Origin: Paenibacillus plantarum
GTDB lineage: Bacteria > Bacillota > Bacilli > Paenibacillales > NBRC-103111
Direction: 5' to 3'
NCBI RefSeq assembly: GCF_013141695.1
Contig: NZ_WHNY01000093.1
Location: 62,001-126,000, forward strand
Length of the DNA stretch: 64,000 nucleotides
Positions 16,054 to 25,090 of the stretch are shown in pieces; the first letter of the stretch is position 1; each line of letters starts with the position of its first letter. The notes under the pieces were generated by a model. That model was not told the DNA's origin, made no database searches, and saw only the letters and a list, made by a program, of their open reading frames with translations. Made by a program: the position numbers and the translations under genes.

Positions 16054-17259
16054 TTGTTAACCAATCGTTATGTTCGTACCATTATCCTGTCCCGCGTGCT
16101 CTTGCAGCTCGGTATTTGGATCCGTAATTTCGCTATCCTTCTCTATATCTCGGACATTACCCATAATAATCCGCAGTATGTATCCTTGATTTCCGTTGTA
16201 GAGACAGCGCCTATTTTCATTTTCGCCTTCATTGGCGGCACGTTCGCGGATCGTTGGCGTCCGAAGCTGACCATGGTTTGGTGTGATTTCATATCCGCCA
16301 TTACCGTATTCATCGTGCTGCTTGCTGTACTCTCTGGTTCTTGGTACGCCTTGCTGGTGGGGACGTTTATTTCCGCGAGTTTATCGCAGTTTTCTCAACC
16401 GTCTGCCATGAAGCTCTACAAAAAGAATGTACCCGCGGATGGACTCCAGAGTGTCATGGCAATGTCTCAATCCCTCGTAGCTATTTTCATGGTCTTGGGA
16501 CCTGCTGTCGGTACTTTCATCTATCTGAAATATGGCATTGAGGCTTCGTTAATCCTAACGGGTGTGATGTTCTTGGGATCATCACTTGTGCTTACTTCCC
16601 TCCCGAAAGACGACAGAGAAGAAGTCTCCGCGGGGAGCAGTAGCTTCTTAAAAGAGCTAACAGCAGGTCTGCGGTATGTGCAAACCAACCGTGCGCTACG
16701 AACGCTGAGCCTCACTTTCGGTGTCACTGGATTAGCCGCCGGTTTAATTCAACCACTCGCGATCTTCATTGCAATTGAGAAGTTAGGACTAAGTAAACAG
16801 TCTCTCCAATGGTTTATGATGGCCAATGGGGCCGCCATGCTAATCGGGGGAGCTGTCATTATGGGGGTTGCGAAAAAGGCCAAGCCGCAGATTTTGCTTG
16901 CGATTGGTTTACTAGTTAGTGCCATCTGCACGATTGGCGTTGGAGCCTCCACATTCATATGGTTGACGTTGATCCTACAGATCATAAGTGGATTGTTCTA
17001 TCCATGTATCCAGGTCGGCATTCAAACCCTGATTATGAGGAACACTGAGGGGCCATTCATGGGGCGAGTTGGCGGAGCAATTACGCCGATTTTCATGGGG
17101 ATGATGCTGATAGGGATGGCTTTATCCGGTTATTTGAAAGATTCGACATCCTTGTTGACTGTTTATGTGTTGAGTGGCTGTTTGTTGTTCGTGGGAGTCG
17201 TGTTGCTTGGCCCACTTCTTCGAAAAAAGCAGCAAAACATAAAGCAACAGAGTATGTAG
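16054..17259 (+). CDS. MFS exporter, EntS/MefA-like
   Basis: A membrane protein of 401 residues with about 12 helices of the MFS_3-like drug or siderophore exporter type. GGTFADRWRPKLTMVWCD is the loop 2-3 motif and AVGTFIYLKYG lies near helix 5. Start TTG at 16054 with AAAGGA 8 bases upstream. A near-consensus promoter and an 8-bp repeat array precede it, suggesting tight repression. The last residues, beyond LLRKKQQNIKQQ, form a short basic tail. The substrate is unknown. Confidence 0.87.
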   Translation: MLTNRYVRTIILSRVLLQLGIWIRNFAILLYISDITHNNPQYVSLISVVETAPIFIFAFIGGTFADRWRPKLTMVWCDFISAITVFIVLLAVLSGSWYALLVGTFISASLSQFSQPSAMKLYKKNVPADGLQSVMAMSQSLVAIFMVLGPAVGTFIYLKYGIEASLILTGVMFLGSSLVLTSLPKDDREEVSAGSSSFLKELTAGLRYVQTNRALRTLSLTFGVTGLAAGLIQPLAIFIAIEKLGLSKQSLQWFMMANGAAMLIGGAVIMGVAKKAKPQILLAIGLLVSAICTIGVGASTFIWLTLILQIISGLFYPCIQVGIQTLIMRNTEGPFMGRVGGAITPIFMGMMLIGMALSGYLKDSTSLLTVYVLSGCLLFVGVVLLGPLLRKKQQNIKQQSM

Positions 17260-17552
17260 GAAGTGAAAGAGCGATCAGCTTGGCTAGGTGCGACTGTGGT
17301 AGGTGCCTGCTAATGCATGGCAGTTGTTGGAGATGGATGTATTGAGGGAGGAAAGAGTAGCTCGAATGCTAGTTGTTGATTGGGTGAGTAATGGTTGTGC
17401 TAAGTAGCTAATGTTTGAGGGAGAGCTCTATGCGGCTGGATAGCTTGTTGGCGATCGGGCGAGTGTGTGGTTGTTTTAAGTAGAGTAGCCTGGGTGGCGT
17501 ATTGCATGGAATGCTGTTACTTGACTCTTCCACGTTTACCAGCTGCGTAGCT
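17260..17552. other. Gene-free G/T-rich tract
   Basis: About 290 bases with a + strand rich in G and T and poor in C, and no gene, hairpin or promoter that I can support. It separates the MFS gene from element C. Short motifs such as TAGCT and GTTG recur irregularly but I see no clear tandem unit. Confidence 0.5.
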
Positions 17553-17739
17553 TTAGATGGATTTCATACAGTTATTTCCCCCGAAAAGAGCTTGTTTATT
17601 GAAATAACTGGATTTCCTCCCGCTAATTCGCCCCGATTAGGGACTACAGGCAGAAAAGCAGCAAAATAGATGGAGGTTTTCCAGTTATTCACTCATTTCG
17701 ATGAAACCTGCCGAGAATAGATGGAGGTTTTCCAGTTAT
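17553..17739. repeat. Four-palindrome element type I, copy C
   Basis: Units start at 17553, 17604, 17666 and 17717 (51, 62, 51): TTAGATGGA-TTTCA-TACAGTTAT, ATAACTGGA-TTTCC-TCCCGCTAA, ATAGATGGA-GGTTT-TCCAGTTAT and ATAGATGGA-GGTTT-TCCAGTTAT. The last two units are identical. It lies between the convergent MFS and AraC genes. Confidence 0.93.
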
Positions 17740-17839
17740 CTTTTTCGGCAGAGGCGCAAAGAGCTGGGAGAACGCACAGACGCATAGGTGCCCTTGGCCC
17801 CTGGCCCCTCCTAGCACTCTCTCACTCCACGCCTCCAAC

Positions 17840-18697
17840 TCACTTAGCCCGCTTCCCTAACACATACTCCTCTGGCGTCTGTCCCAGGATCGACTTGAAA
17901 TCCTTAATAAAATGAGACTGATCATGATAGCCGAGATCCATCGAAAGCTTAGCCCAATTGTGCGTGTCGTTTCCGTCGGTGGTTTCTGCTGCATTTTGGA
18001 TGCGGGCGATTTTGATAACCCACTTCGGACTGACACCAACATACTGGTCGAAGAGACGCTGAAGCGTGCGAATATTCATCTGAAAATGTTCGCATATCGC
18101 ATCAACCTTGGTAATGTCGGGTTGCCCGTACACATGATCCACGATCTGATTAACTAGTAGGACTTGCTCATCCTGTGCAGGAAGTTTGGAACGAATCATG
18201 CTTTCCACCAGACTAATGTTCCGCCCATCGTCACTATGGCTAAACACCTGAGCTTCCAAAGAACGCGGGTCGGTGTCAAAAACATCCCTAATACTCAGCG
18301 GATTGTCTAACATACTAGATATGTTTTCTTGGACAAAAGGGTAGAAGCCACCCGGCTTAAATTTCACGCCGAACACACTCCCCTGACCTTCCAGGTGATG
18401 TCCGTATTTCTCTTTACCAGGTCCGAAAATTGCCGTGCGCTCTGGCTCCACAACGAGGTTCACGCAAGGATTCGGGATAACATGCTGTGTGTAAGGGTCT
18501 TTGCCCACTAGGTCCCATCTGACAACCCAGTAGTGCCGAACGAAAAAGGCTACATCCTCAGCCGGCGCATACCGACATAGCTGAAATTTGTGCCCACCTT
18601 GCTGAAAATTAATAATACCCAGACTAGGCAAAGAGGGGCTTGTAGTTGGAGTCTCTTTCATCCCTAGATTCGTACTCGGATTCAGATTCGTAGTCAT
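17840..18697 (-). CDS. AraC-family regulator with DUF6597-like N-terminus
   Basis: A protein of 285 residues. The C-terminal 100 residues are an AraC/XylS double helix-turn-helix: FQMNIRTLQRLFDQYVGVSPKWVIKIARIQNA is the first and the LGYHDQSHFIKDFKSILGQTPEEY segment the second. The N-terminal part, with FFVRHYWVVRWDL, HVIPNPCVNLVVEP and GVKFKPGGFYPF, matches the effector-binding region found in many single-component AraC regulators of unknown ligand. The ATG at 18697 has AAGGAGTG about 7 bases upstream; a longer form from 18766 has no support. It is divergent from the SRPBCC gene, 93 bp away, a likely target. Confidence 0.87.
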   Translation of the reverse strand: MTTNLNPSTNLGMKETPTTSPSLPSLGIINFQQGGHKFQLCRYAPAEDVAFFVRHYWVVRWDLVGKDPYTQHVIPNPCVNLVVEPERTAIFGPGKEKYGHHLEGQGSVFGVKFKPGGFYPFVQENISSMLDNPLSIRDVFDTDPRSLEAQVFSHSDDGRNISLVESMIRSKLPAQDEQVLLVNQIVDHVYGQPDITKVDAICEHFQMNIRTLQRLFDQYVGVSPKWVIKIARIQNAAETTDGNDTHNWAKLSMDLGYHDQSHFIKDFKSILGQTPEEYVLGKRAK

Positions 18698-18790
18698 ATC
18701 GAACACTCCTTGTCGCGTTTTTACAATACATGGGAATACTAGCTGCATTATGATAGGTAGGATCACAGAAGCGAAGGAGTGCGAGCGATT

Positions 18791-19240
18791 ATGGAGCTAA
18801 AGTATGAATTTTATATTGGTGCAAGCACCAAGCAAGTTTGGGATATTCTCATCACGCCAGAAGGTACTCGGCAAATTTTATTTGGCAGCGTACTGCATTC
18901 AACTTTTGAAATTGGCTCGGATTATTCCTATATTGGTCCTGGTCAAGATGGCGATGAAACGGTTCATGTATATGGCAAAATATTGGCTTATGAGCCTGAG
19001 AAATTACTCAGCTGTACCGAGCATGCAGGTCCTTCCTATCGGGAGAACCATGCAGAGTTTGAATCCCGTATGACAATGACCCTAGAAACCGTTGGAAACT
19101 GTACGAAATTAACGCTTGTGAACGATCAATGGACGCCAGACCATCCGAGCTTTGAGTCTACCAAAGCCAGTTGGTGGATGATTCTCAGCAACATCAAGAC
19201 GCTAGCCGAGACGGGTAAGACGCTAGATTTCGGTTGGTAG
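18791..19240 (+). CDS. SRPBCC (START-like, AHSA1) domain protein
   Basis: A protein of 149 residues that is one START/Bet v1-like fold. The N-terminal YEFYIGASTKQVWDILITPEGTRQILFG strand-helix pattern and the C-terminal LTLVNDQW followed by a long helix ending in LAETGKTLDFGW are typical of the AHSA1/SRPBCC group, which binds hydrophobic small molecules. The ATG at 18791 lies 11 bases after AAGGAG; a GTG at 18779 overlaps that site and is less likely. It is divergently paired with an AraC regulator. Ligand and role are unknown. Confidence 0.83.
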   Translation: MELKYEFYIGASTKQVWDILITPEGTRQILFGSVLHSTFEIGSDYSYIGPGQDGDETVHVYGKILAYEPEKLLSCTEHAGPSYRENHAEFESRMTMTLETVGNCTKLTLVNDQWTPDHPSFESTKASWWMILSNIKTLAETGKTLDFGW

Positions 19241-19265
19241 ACTTTTCAAAACTAGAAAAGAAATA

Positions 19266-19290
19266 GAGGAGTCCATTCGGACTCCTTTTT
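19266..19290 (+). terminator. Terminator after the SRPBCC gene
   Basis: AGGAGTCC, a short loop and GGACTCCT followed by five T. It is 26 bp beyond the stop codon and 15 bp from the convergent GNAT stop. Confidence 0.88.
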
Positions 19291-19304
19291 ATATAGCTCA
19301 CACC

Positions 19305-19976
19305 TTACAGTGGCAGAAGCGCCAACTTCTCTTTCCCTTCCAAACCATCAACCATCGCTTCCCAAGCATGTGGCTTATTCGCAAGCACGGCATAATACCG
19401 CCGCAAGAATTGTGCCACCAACGCCGCACTAATCTCCGCCTGTTCTTCATCCGTTGGCAGGAAACATAGATCCAGTTCCTCAACAGCTTCCCCATTGTTC
19501 TCCCAGGATGGGTGTACGTAGGAAAAATCAATCCGCTTGTAGCCAAGATGCGACAGCACCTCACGTCGAACGTAAGGGTCCATCGGCTTCACGCCGCCAA
19601 AAGCATGTCCCTCGATCCGATATGGATCATAAATCTCAGCGAACATCCCGAGCATAGGCTTACCCGATTCTGCCGCAAGTCGCTCAAGGTCCTGCCAGCG
19701 TTTTCTTGCTAGAAACCGACCGATCCCAAGCCCTGCCCCACCAATAATGGTGAAATCCGTCATTGCCACTTGCCAATCTTCGTAATAGCGATACTCCGTT
19801 GTACCGACCACTTTGCCTTCATGCACCGCAACAAAAACGCGAATGCCCGGGTCTTCTAACGGCTCTTTCCATAAGGGATAATCCAGCACTTCCTCCGGCG
19901 GGAATACCTCTTTCATCAGATCGTGCATCGATCGAAACAACGGATCCTCAATACTCGTTATACGTATGAATTCCAT
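19305..19976 (-). CDS. GNAT-like N-acyltransferase
   Basis: A protein of 223 residues with the acetyltransferase fold: strands ending in VFVAVHEGKVVGTTEYRYY, an acetyl-CoA loop in GGAGLGIGRFLARKRWQDL near residue 80, and a long C-terminal extension with no known motif. The loop G-x-G-x-G-R is less typical than Q/R-x-x-G-x-G/A but compatible. It is probably the last gene of the set nitrilase, GNAT and this gene, 15 bp downstream of the previous GNAT. The substrate is unknown. Confidence 0.78.
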   Translation of the reverse strand: MEFIRITSIEDPLFRSMHDLMKEVFPPEEVLDYPLWKEPLEDPGIRVFVAVHEGKVVGTTEYRYYEDWQVAMTDFTIIGGAGLGIGRFLARKRWQDLERLAAESGKPMLGMFAEIYDPYRIEGHAFGGVKPMDPYVRREVLSHLGYKRIDFSYVHPSWENNGEAVEELDLCFLPTDEEQAEISAALVAQFLRRYYAVLANKPHAWEAMVDGLEGKEKLALLPL

Positions 19977-19991
19977 AAGGTCAACTCACTC

Positions 19992-20666
19992 CTATTTGTA
20001 ATATGTAAAAGGATTCCGCCACTCCATCAACAGCGCATGATTCAGCGATTCCTCATCCTCCAAATACCCCGCAACCACCCCGACTGGCGTCCGGCCGCAT
20101 CTTAGCAAAAAAGTAATTACCGGGTCCTTCATCGTCGCCTTCATCACTGCCTCCACGTAGTTGTCTGCACTCATTGCTTCCGCCACCTTATGATAGCCCG
20201 GCATTCGTCCGCCACCAAGCAAACGCGCCAACCCCAACTGAACGACGACCTCATACATGGACTGCATAAGCCACTTGCCTAACCCAAGCTTACGATACGC
20301 GGGCATGATGCAGACATCCACAATGTAGAGTGTGTCCCCGTCTGGACGATGCGTGCGGATGGATCCACTATCCGTTACCGTTGACCAACTATGATCAGCG
20401 CTAGCCGCCATATCCTCACTGTCCACACGCAGTCCCGTAATTGAACCTACAACCTGGCCCGCCACTTCCACGCACAGCGCTCCTTCGGGAAACCGAGTTA
20501 CATGTTCCGTCAGTTGCTCCTTCGTCCACCAGAGCTCAGAGGGAAACGGAGGTGGAAAACTTGCCTGCTGAACAGCAATCAGCGCCTCGAAATCTGCCAC
20601 GCCATAAGTGCGAATGATCGCCTCCACAGGCGTATCACCATCGAAAACATAGAGATGTTTTCTCAT
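19992..20666 (-). CDS. GNAT acetyltransferase related to the N-terminal domain of YhcX
   Basis: A protein of 224 residues. The acetyl-CoA-binding stretch is VDVCIMPAYRKLGLGKWLMQSM near residues 117-138, followed by LGGGRMPGYHKVAEAM, a block I recall from the acetyltransferase half of B. subtilis YhcX. In YhcX this domain is fused to a nitrilase; here the nitrilase is the separate gene immediately upstream. I use the ATG at 20666, 2 bases after the nitrilase stop; the longer reading from 20762 would overlap the nitrilase by 92 bp and gives a GNAT-unlike N-terminus. No strong ribosome site is visible, so translation probably relies on coupling. Confidence 0.8.
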   Translation of the reverse strand: MRKHLYVFDGDTPVEAIIRTYGVADFEALIAVQQASFPPPFPSELWWTKEQLTEHVTRFPEGALCVEVAGQVVGSITGLRVDSEDMAASADHSWSTVTDSGSIRTHRPDGDTLYIVDVCIMPAYRKLGLGKWLMQSMYEVVVQLGLARLLGGGRMPGYHKVAEAMSADNYVEAVMKATMKDPVITFLLRCGRTPVGVVAGYLEDEESLNHALLMEWRNPFTYYK

Positions 20667-20670
20667 GGCA

Positions 20671-21528
20671 TTATGACCAATCCGTATACAAATCCGTTCG
20701 GCGGTCACGCCAGGTAGTGACGGAGCCCCGCTCCCGAACGACTGCCAACAGCGAGAGGTCAAGATCGGCGGTCACAACCATATCGCCATTAATCTCCCCT
20801 TCGACGAGAATACCTTTAGGCGGGAACGGCACATCATTAGGCGTAATGACAGCGGCTTGCCCGAAGTTCGCTCTCATGAAATCAACCGTTGGTAAAGCGC
20901 CGACAGTCCCCGTCGTCACCACATAGATCTGATTCTCAATCGTCCGGGCATGACACGTATATCGAACCCGATGGAACCCATGTCGATCATCTGTACATGA
21001 AGGAGCGAACAGTACATCTGCTCCACGGGCTCTGGCCATCCGCACGATTTCGGGGAACTCCACATCGTAACAGACCAGAATGGCAATCCGCCCTTTGTCT
21101 GTATCAAAAACCTGCAGCGAATCCCCCGCACCCATTCCCCATTCCTTTACTTCGGTAGGAGTAATATGCAACTTCTTTTGCTCACCAATACGACCATCTG
21201 GATAGAACAAGAACGCCGTATTAAACAGCTTGTCCCCCTCTGCCGTAATGTGCGTACCGCCAATTAGATGCATGCCCGTTTGCTGAGCAAGTCCCTGAAA
21301 TAAGTTGCGATATGCTTCTGTAAAAGATGGGAGTGCTTCTATCGACAATGGCTTGCCGCTCTCATCGCCAATGGACATCAGCTGCGTGGTGAACAACTCC
21401 GGAAACAGGACAAAATCCGCCTCAAACTCCTGCGCCACCTTCACATAATGCTCCACCTGTGCGGCAAACTCTTCAAAGCTGCTTATCGTATGCAAATGAT
21501 ATTGAACAGCGGATACCCGCATTTTCAT
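20671..21528 (-). CDS. Carbon-nitrogen hydrolase (nitrilase superfamily), YhcX C-domain-like
   Basis: A protein of 285 residues with the nitrilase fold and the full catalytic triad: Glu in LFPELFTTQ near residue 44, Lys in GEQKKLHITP near 119, and Cys in ILVCYDVEFPE near 154. Such enzymes cleave amides or nitriles; the substrate here is unknown. It resembles the hydrolase half of YhcX, beginning with VSAVQYHLHTI. The ATG at 21528 has GAGGAGTG about 8 bases upstream. It forms a compact minus-strand unit with the two GNAT genes that follow. Confidence 0.88.
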   Translation of the reverse strand: MKMRVSAVQYHLHTISSFEEFAAQVEHYVKVAQEFEADFVLFPELFTTQLMSIGDESGKPLSIEALPSFTEAYRNLFQGLAQQTGMHLIGGTHITAEGDKLFNTAFLFYPDGRIGEQKKLHITPTEVKEWGMGAGDSLQVFDTDKGRIAILVCYDVEFPEIVRMARARGADVLFAPSCTDDRHGFHRVRYTCHARTIENQIYVVTTGTVGALPTVDFMRANFGQAAVITPNDVPFPPKGILVEGEINGDMVVTADLDLSLLAVVRERGSVTTWRDRRTDLYTDWS

Positions 21529-21570
21529 GATTCCAACACTCCTCTACCTCATTCATTCAAAACGAAACTG

Positions 21571-22560
21571 TTACAGCCGAACCAGCACCCTGCCTCTGAC
21601 CTTGCCTTCCAACACTAGCTGCGCAGCCTCAGCAACCTCATTCAGCCTGGCTTCCTTATACACCGTCTGCTCAAGCAGCCGTGGCTTCAGCTCCGTGGCC
21701 ATCCGCTCCCAGAGCGTCTTTCTCACTGCTGATGGACAATAGACCGAATCAATTCCGAGTACATTAACACCGCGCAGGATAAAAGGATACACTGTCGCCG
21801 CAAAATCCCCGCCGCCCGTCAATCCACTCAGCGCCACGGAGGCGCCGTATTTCATGCGGCTGAGCACGTGCGCTAGCGCCGGGCCTCCTACAGGATCAAC
21901 CGCCGCAGCCCAATACTCCTTGCTGATCGGCTTACTTTCGGCAGGCGAAAGCTCCTCCCGAGATAGCACCCGCGTCGCACCAAGCTCAAGCAAATACGCG
22001 TGGTCAGCGGACTTCCCTGTGCTGGCCTCTACTTCATAGCCGAGGGCGGCGAGCATCGAGACGCTGCTGCTGCCCACACCACCCGTAGCCCCGCGCACGA
22101 GCACGGGTCCTTGCCCTGGGCGCAGCCCATTCGCCTCCATGCGGTGAATGGACAGCGCTGCTGTAAATCCCGCCGTGCCAAGAATCATCGCTTCGCGATG
22201 GGTCAGTCCCTGCGGGAGTGGCACGACCCAATCGGCGGGGACGCGCGCATACGCGCTGAACCCGCCGAAATGCCCTGTGCCCAGCTCGTAGCTGGTCACG
22301 AGCACCTCATCGCCCTCGCGATAGCGGGGATCTGAACAGGCCACGACCGTACCCGCCAAATCGATGCCAGGTACCATAGGGTACTGGCGCACGACTCGCC
22401 CCGATGGGCTGCAAGCCATCGCATCTTTATAGTTAATGCCGGAGTATGCGACGCGGATGGTCACTTCTCCAGCGGGTAAATCGGCCATGCGTAGTTCTTT
22501 TATTTTGCAAGAAAACTGATCCTGTATTCGCTCTACGACTATTGCGTTAAAGCTATCCAT
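21571..22560 (-). CDS. YhdH/YhfP-family NADPH-dependent quinone oxidoreductase
   Basis: A zinc-independent medium-chain dehydrogenase/reductase of 329 residues related to acrylyl-CoA reductase AcuI and YhdH. The N-terminal catalytic part contains YSGINYKDAMA and MVPGIDLAGTVV. The Rossmann part has VLVRGATGGVGSSSVSMLAALGYEVEASTGK, where the Thr/Gly/Lys pattern fits NADPH binding. The C-terminus has GKVRGRVLVRL. The ATG at 22560 is preceded by GGAGGCG at about 7-base spacing, so the in-frame upstream extension to 22671 is not needed. It ends 42 bp before the nitrilase gene and could be cotranscribed with it. Confidence 0.88.
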   Translation of the reverse strand: MDSFNAIVVERIQDQFSCKIKELRMADLPAGEVTIRVAYSGINYKDAMACSPSGRVVRQYPMVPGIDLAGTVVACSDPRYREGDEVLVTSYELGTGHFGGFSAYARVPADWVVPLPQGLTHREAMILGTAGFTAALSIHRMEANGLRPGQGPVLVRGATGGVGSSSVSMLAALGYEVEASTGKSADHAYLLELGATRVLSREELSPAESKPISKEYWAAAVDPVGGPALAHVLSRMKYGASVALSGLTGGGDFAATVYPFILRGVNVLGIDSVYCPSAVRKTLWERMATELKPRLLEQTVYKEARLNEVAEAAQLVLEGKVRGRVLVRL

Positions 22561-22756
22561 ATTGGGCGCCTCCAAGCTTTTTCTCACCACTACACTTGAT
22601 GCTATTAGTTTACTAAATTTTGTATCTCCTTTCCATTCTTGTATCCCATCCCTTCCAATCACATTTTCCATACGTTTCCTATGACCCCACGCAAGGATGT
22701 GATACCATTAAATCGACAATTTATCTACTAATCCTACAAATACTGGAGTGCAACTC

Positions 22757-24346
22757 ATGGATCCTACACTAACCATGTTCATTTCACTTATCGCGACCTC
22801 GGGAGTTTTCACAGTCTTTCTGTGCATGTATGCCTATATCAAACGCAAAGAAATCCCCGGTGCCTATACATTCGTCATCTATACGGCAACACAGGCTATT
22901 TATATTTTTGCTCATGCTTTTGAAATGGCCAGCGATACGTTAGTCGAAGTAAAACGATGGACGGTTCTCGAATATATTGGCATCGGGGCCGCGCCTGCCA
23001 TTGGTTTGTTGATTGTCATGCAATATGTTGGCATGAACTTGACTCGTACAAAGATCGCAGCGCTCTTCATCATTCCAACCATTACCTTAATTATGGTGAT
23101 AACCAATGATTATCATCATTTATTTTATAAAGACATGTATTTTCGCGAAAATGTACCCTTCCCCACTACGGATATCGTTATCGGACAATATTACATCGTT
23201 CACGGCGCTTATATTTTCGGATGTATGCTGGCAGCGGTCGTCTTGCTTCTGCGCAGATGGCGTCAGACAAAAAAAGCCTACCGTTTACAACTCGTAACCT
23301 TAATCATGGGGCAATTCATGCCAATGACAGGTGCGTTCGTCTATCTGATGGGGCTAACACCGTATGGCATTGACCCCGTACCTATGATTCTTTGTATAAC
23401 TTCTGCCATGTACATCTGGGCGATTGTGTCTACAAGGATGTTGACGGTCATTCCGATTGCGAAGGATCGTATTTTTGAAAGTATGCGGGAAGGCGCTATT
23501 GTCCTGGACTTCGCCGATCGGCTGGTAGACTTTAACGGTGTCATTAGCGCAATGTTTCCGGGATTAACAACCGACATGCTTGGACTAACGCTCGATGAAG
23601 CTTGGATTCAGTTGTCGGGTACGCCGTTTCCCGTGGCGCGATCACAAGACGGTGTGCAGGAAGAATTTAGTTGGCGCGCCGCCGATGGTAAGAAATTCTT
23701 TTACCAGATCCGTTCCTCCGTTGTGCGGGGACGCAATGGGGAGCCGATCGGGAGCCTGCTGATGCTCATCGACGTCACCGAGCAGAAACTACTCCAAGAT
23801 CAATTGGAACAGTTAGCCTATTATGATGGCTTGACGAAGCTGCTGAATCGGACGGAGTTTCTCCGTCGGAGCAAGATGATTTTGGAAGGAGATCTAAGTG
23901 GCGAGAAATCGACGTGCATCCTGCTCTTCGATATTGATCATTTCAAGAGCATCAATGACACCTACGGTCACGATGTAGGCGATCTCGCGATTCAGCACGT
24001 AGTGAAGGTGGCGAAACGGCTTGAGGCCGACATACCTAACGTGCTGATCGCCAGGTACGGCGGCGAGGAGTTCGTCATGGCAATGCCTGCTTGCTCGATG
24101 GATGAGGCGGTCTTGCTGGCTGAACGGGTTCGTGCACAGCTCGCAGCGGAGCCGATGAGCGGCAGCTTTGGATCGATTGCCATAACTGCGAGCTTCGGAT
24201 TAACGCAGGCAGGCCATCGCGGAGACAGCTTGGAAATGCTTCTGAAGCATGCTGATATGGCCTTATATCAGGCCAAACGGGCAGGCCGGAATCAGGTGCG
24301 GGTATTTGACGGAACTGCGGAAGCAACGTTCGGCAACTCACGGTGA
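22757..24346 (+). CDS. Diguanylate cyclase with 7TM sensor, PAS and GGDEF domains
   Basis: A protein of 529 residues. The first 220 carry seven hydrophobic segments of the histidine-kinase-like N-terminal 7TM type. A PAS domain follows (about 230-345), then a GGDEF domain (about 355-525) with LLFDIDHFKSINDTYGHDVGD and the active-site GGEEF in ARYGGEEFVMAMP near 434. It should make cyclic di-GMP. The RxxD inhibitory site is not obvious upstream of GGEEF. The ATG at 22757 follows CTGGAGTG; a GTG at 22748 lies within that site. Its last nine codons reappear in non-coding DNA 321 bp downstream. Confidence 0.9.
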   Translation: MDPTLTMFISLIATSGVFTVFLCMYAYIKRKEIPGAYTFVIYTATQAIYIFAHAFEMASDTLVEVKRWTVLEYIGIGAAPAIGLLIVMQYVGMNLTRTKIAALFIIPTITLIMVITNDYHHLFYKDMYFRENVPFPTTDIVIGQYYIVHGAYIFGCMLAAVVLLLRRWRQTKKAYRLQLVTLIMGQFMPMTGAFVYLMGLTPYGIDPVPMILCITSAMYIWAIVSTRMLTVIPIAKDRIFESMREGAIVLDFADRLVDFNGVISAMFPGLTTDMLGLTLDEAWIQLSGTPFPVARSQDGVQEEFSWRAADGKKFFYQIRSSVVRGRNGEPIGSLLMLIDVTEQKLLQDQLEQLAYYDGLTKLLNRTEFLRRSKMILEGDLSGEKSTCILLFDIDHFKSINDTYGHDVGDLAIQHVVKVAKRLEADIPNVLIARYGGEEFVMAMPACSMDEAVLLAERVRAQLAAEPMSGSFGSIAITASFGLTQAGHRGDSLEMLLKHADMALYQAKRAGRNQVRVFDGTAEATFGNSR

Positions 24347-24349
24347 GCA

Positions 24350-24537
24350 TTAACTGTAAAAACTACAGCTAATATTGGCTTATCTCGGTGTTTTTTGAGT
24401 TTAGATGGAAAAGCTACAGCTAATTCTGACAGATGAGGGCATTTCGGCGAAAATGGATGGAAATTAGCTGTAGGAAATCCAGTTAATCGACATAACGAGG
24501 GAAATGCAGCCGAAATAGATGGAGAAAATCCAGTTAG
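24350..24537. repeat. Four-palindrome element type I, copy D
   Basis: Units start at 24350, 24401, 24464 and 24515 (51, 63, 51; the only 63 seen): TTAACTGTA-AAAAC-TACAGCTAA, TTAGATGGA-AAAGC-TACAGCTAA, TTAGCTGTA-GGAAA-TCCAGTTAA and ATAGATGGA-GAAAA-TCCAGTTAG. It begins 3 bp after the cyclase stop codon. Confidence 0.93.
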
Positions 24538-24670
24538 TTGGCGGGTGGGAGTGGCGGTGGGAGAGTAGCGGTGGAAAGTAGCGAGGGCGTGTGCTAGCAA
24601 CTACAAGCGGACCAGTGACAGACTGATTGACTAGCCGGTGGAAGCGACGTTCAGCAACTCTCGGTGAGCA

Positions 24671-24857
24671 TTAACTGTAAAAACTACAGCTAAAATTGGC
24701 TTATCTCGGCGATTTCTGAGTTTAGATGGAAAAGCTACAGCTAATTCTGACAGATGAGGGCATATCCGCGGAAATGATGGAAATTAGCTGTAGGAAATCC
24801 AGTTAATCGACGCAACGAGGGAAATCTAGCCGAAATAGATGGAGAAAATCCAGTTAG
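24671..24857. repeat. Four-palindrome element type I, copy D-prime
   Basis: Units start at 24671, 24722, 24784 and 24835 (51, 62, 51) and are identical in their half-sites to those of copy D. The spacers differ by a few substitutions and one deleted base, which restores the 62-bp middle interval. Confidence 0.93.
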
Positions 24858-24879
24858 TTGGCGGTGAGAGTGGCGTAGG

Positions 24880-25090
24880 CGGGTGCGAGGAGGACTGGTG
24901 GACTACGGGGAATGGTGCGGGTTTGGACGGGACTGGTGAGAACCAGTGAGAAAATGGAGCAGGATTGACGGGGCGTGGGGCTAGCTAGGGACTAGATAGT
25001 TTCTGTCGGAGGACTGGCGGGGGAACGGAAACTAACTCGTCACTGGCGAGGACAGTGCTAGCACCTACAAATGAGTGTCAACAGGCTGAT
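24880..25090. other. Gene-free G-rich stretch
   Basis: About 200 bases of G-rich + strand between element D-prime and the ABC terminator, with recurring GGACTGG and GGTG motifs. No gene, promoter or hairpin is supported. Confidence 0.45.
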
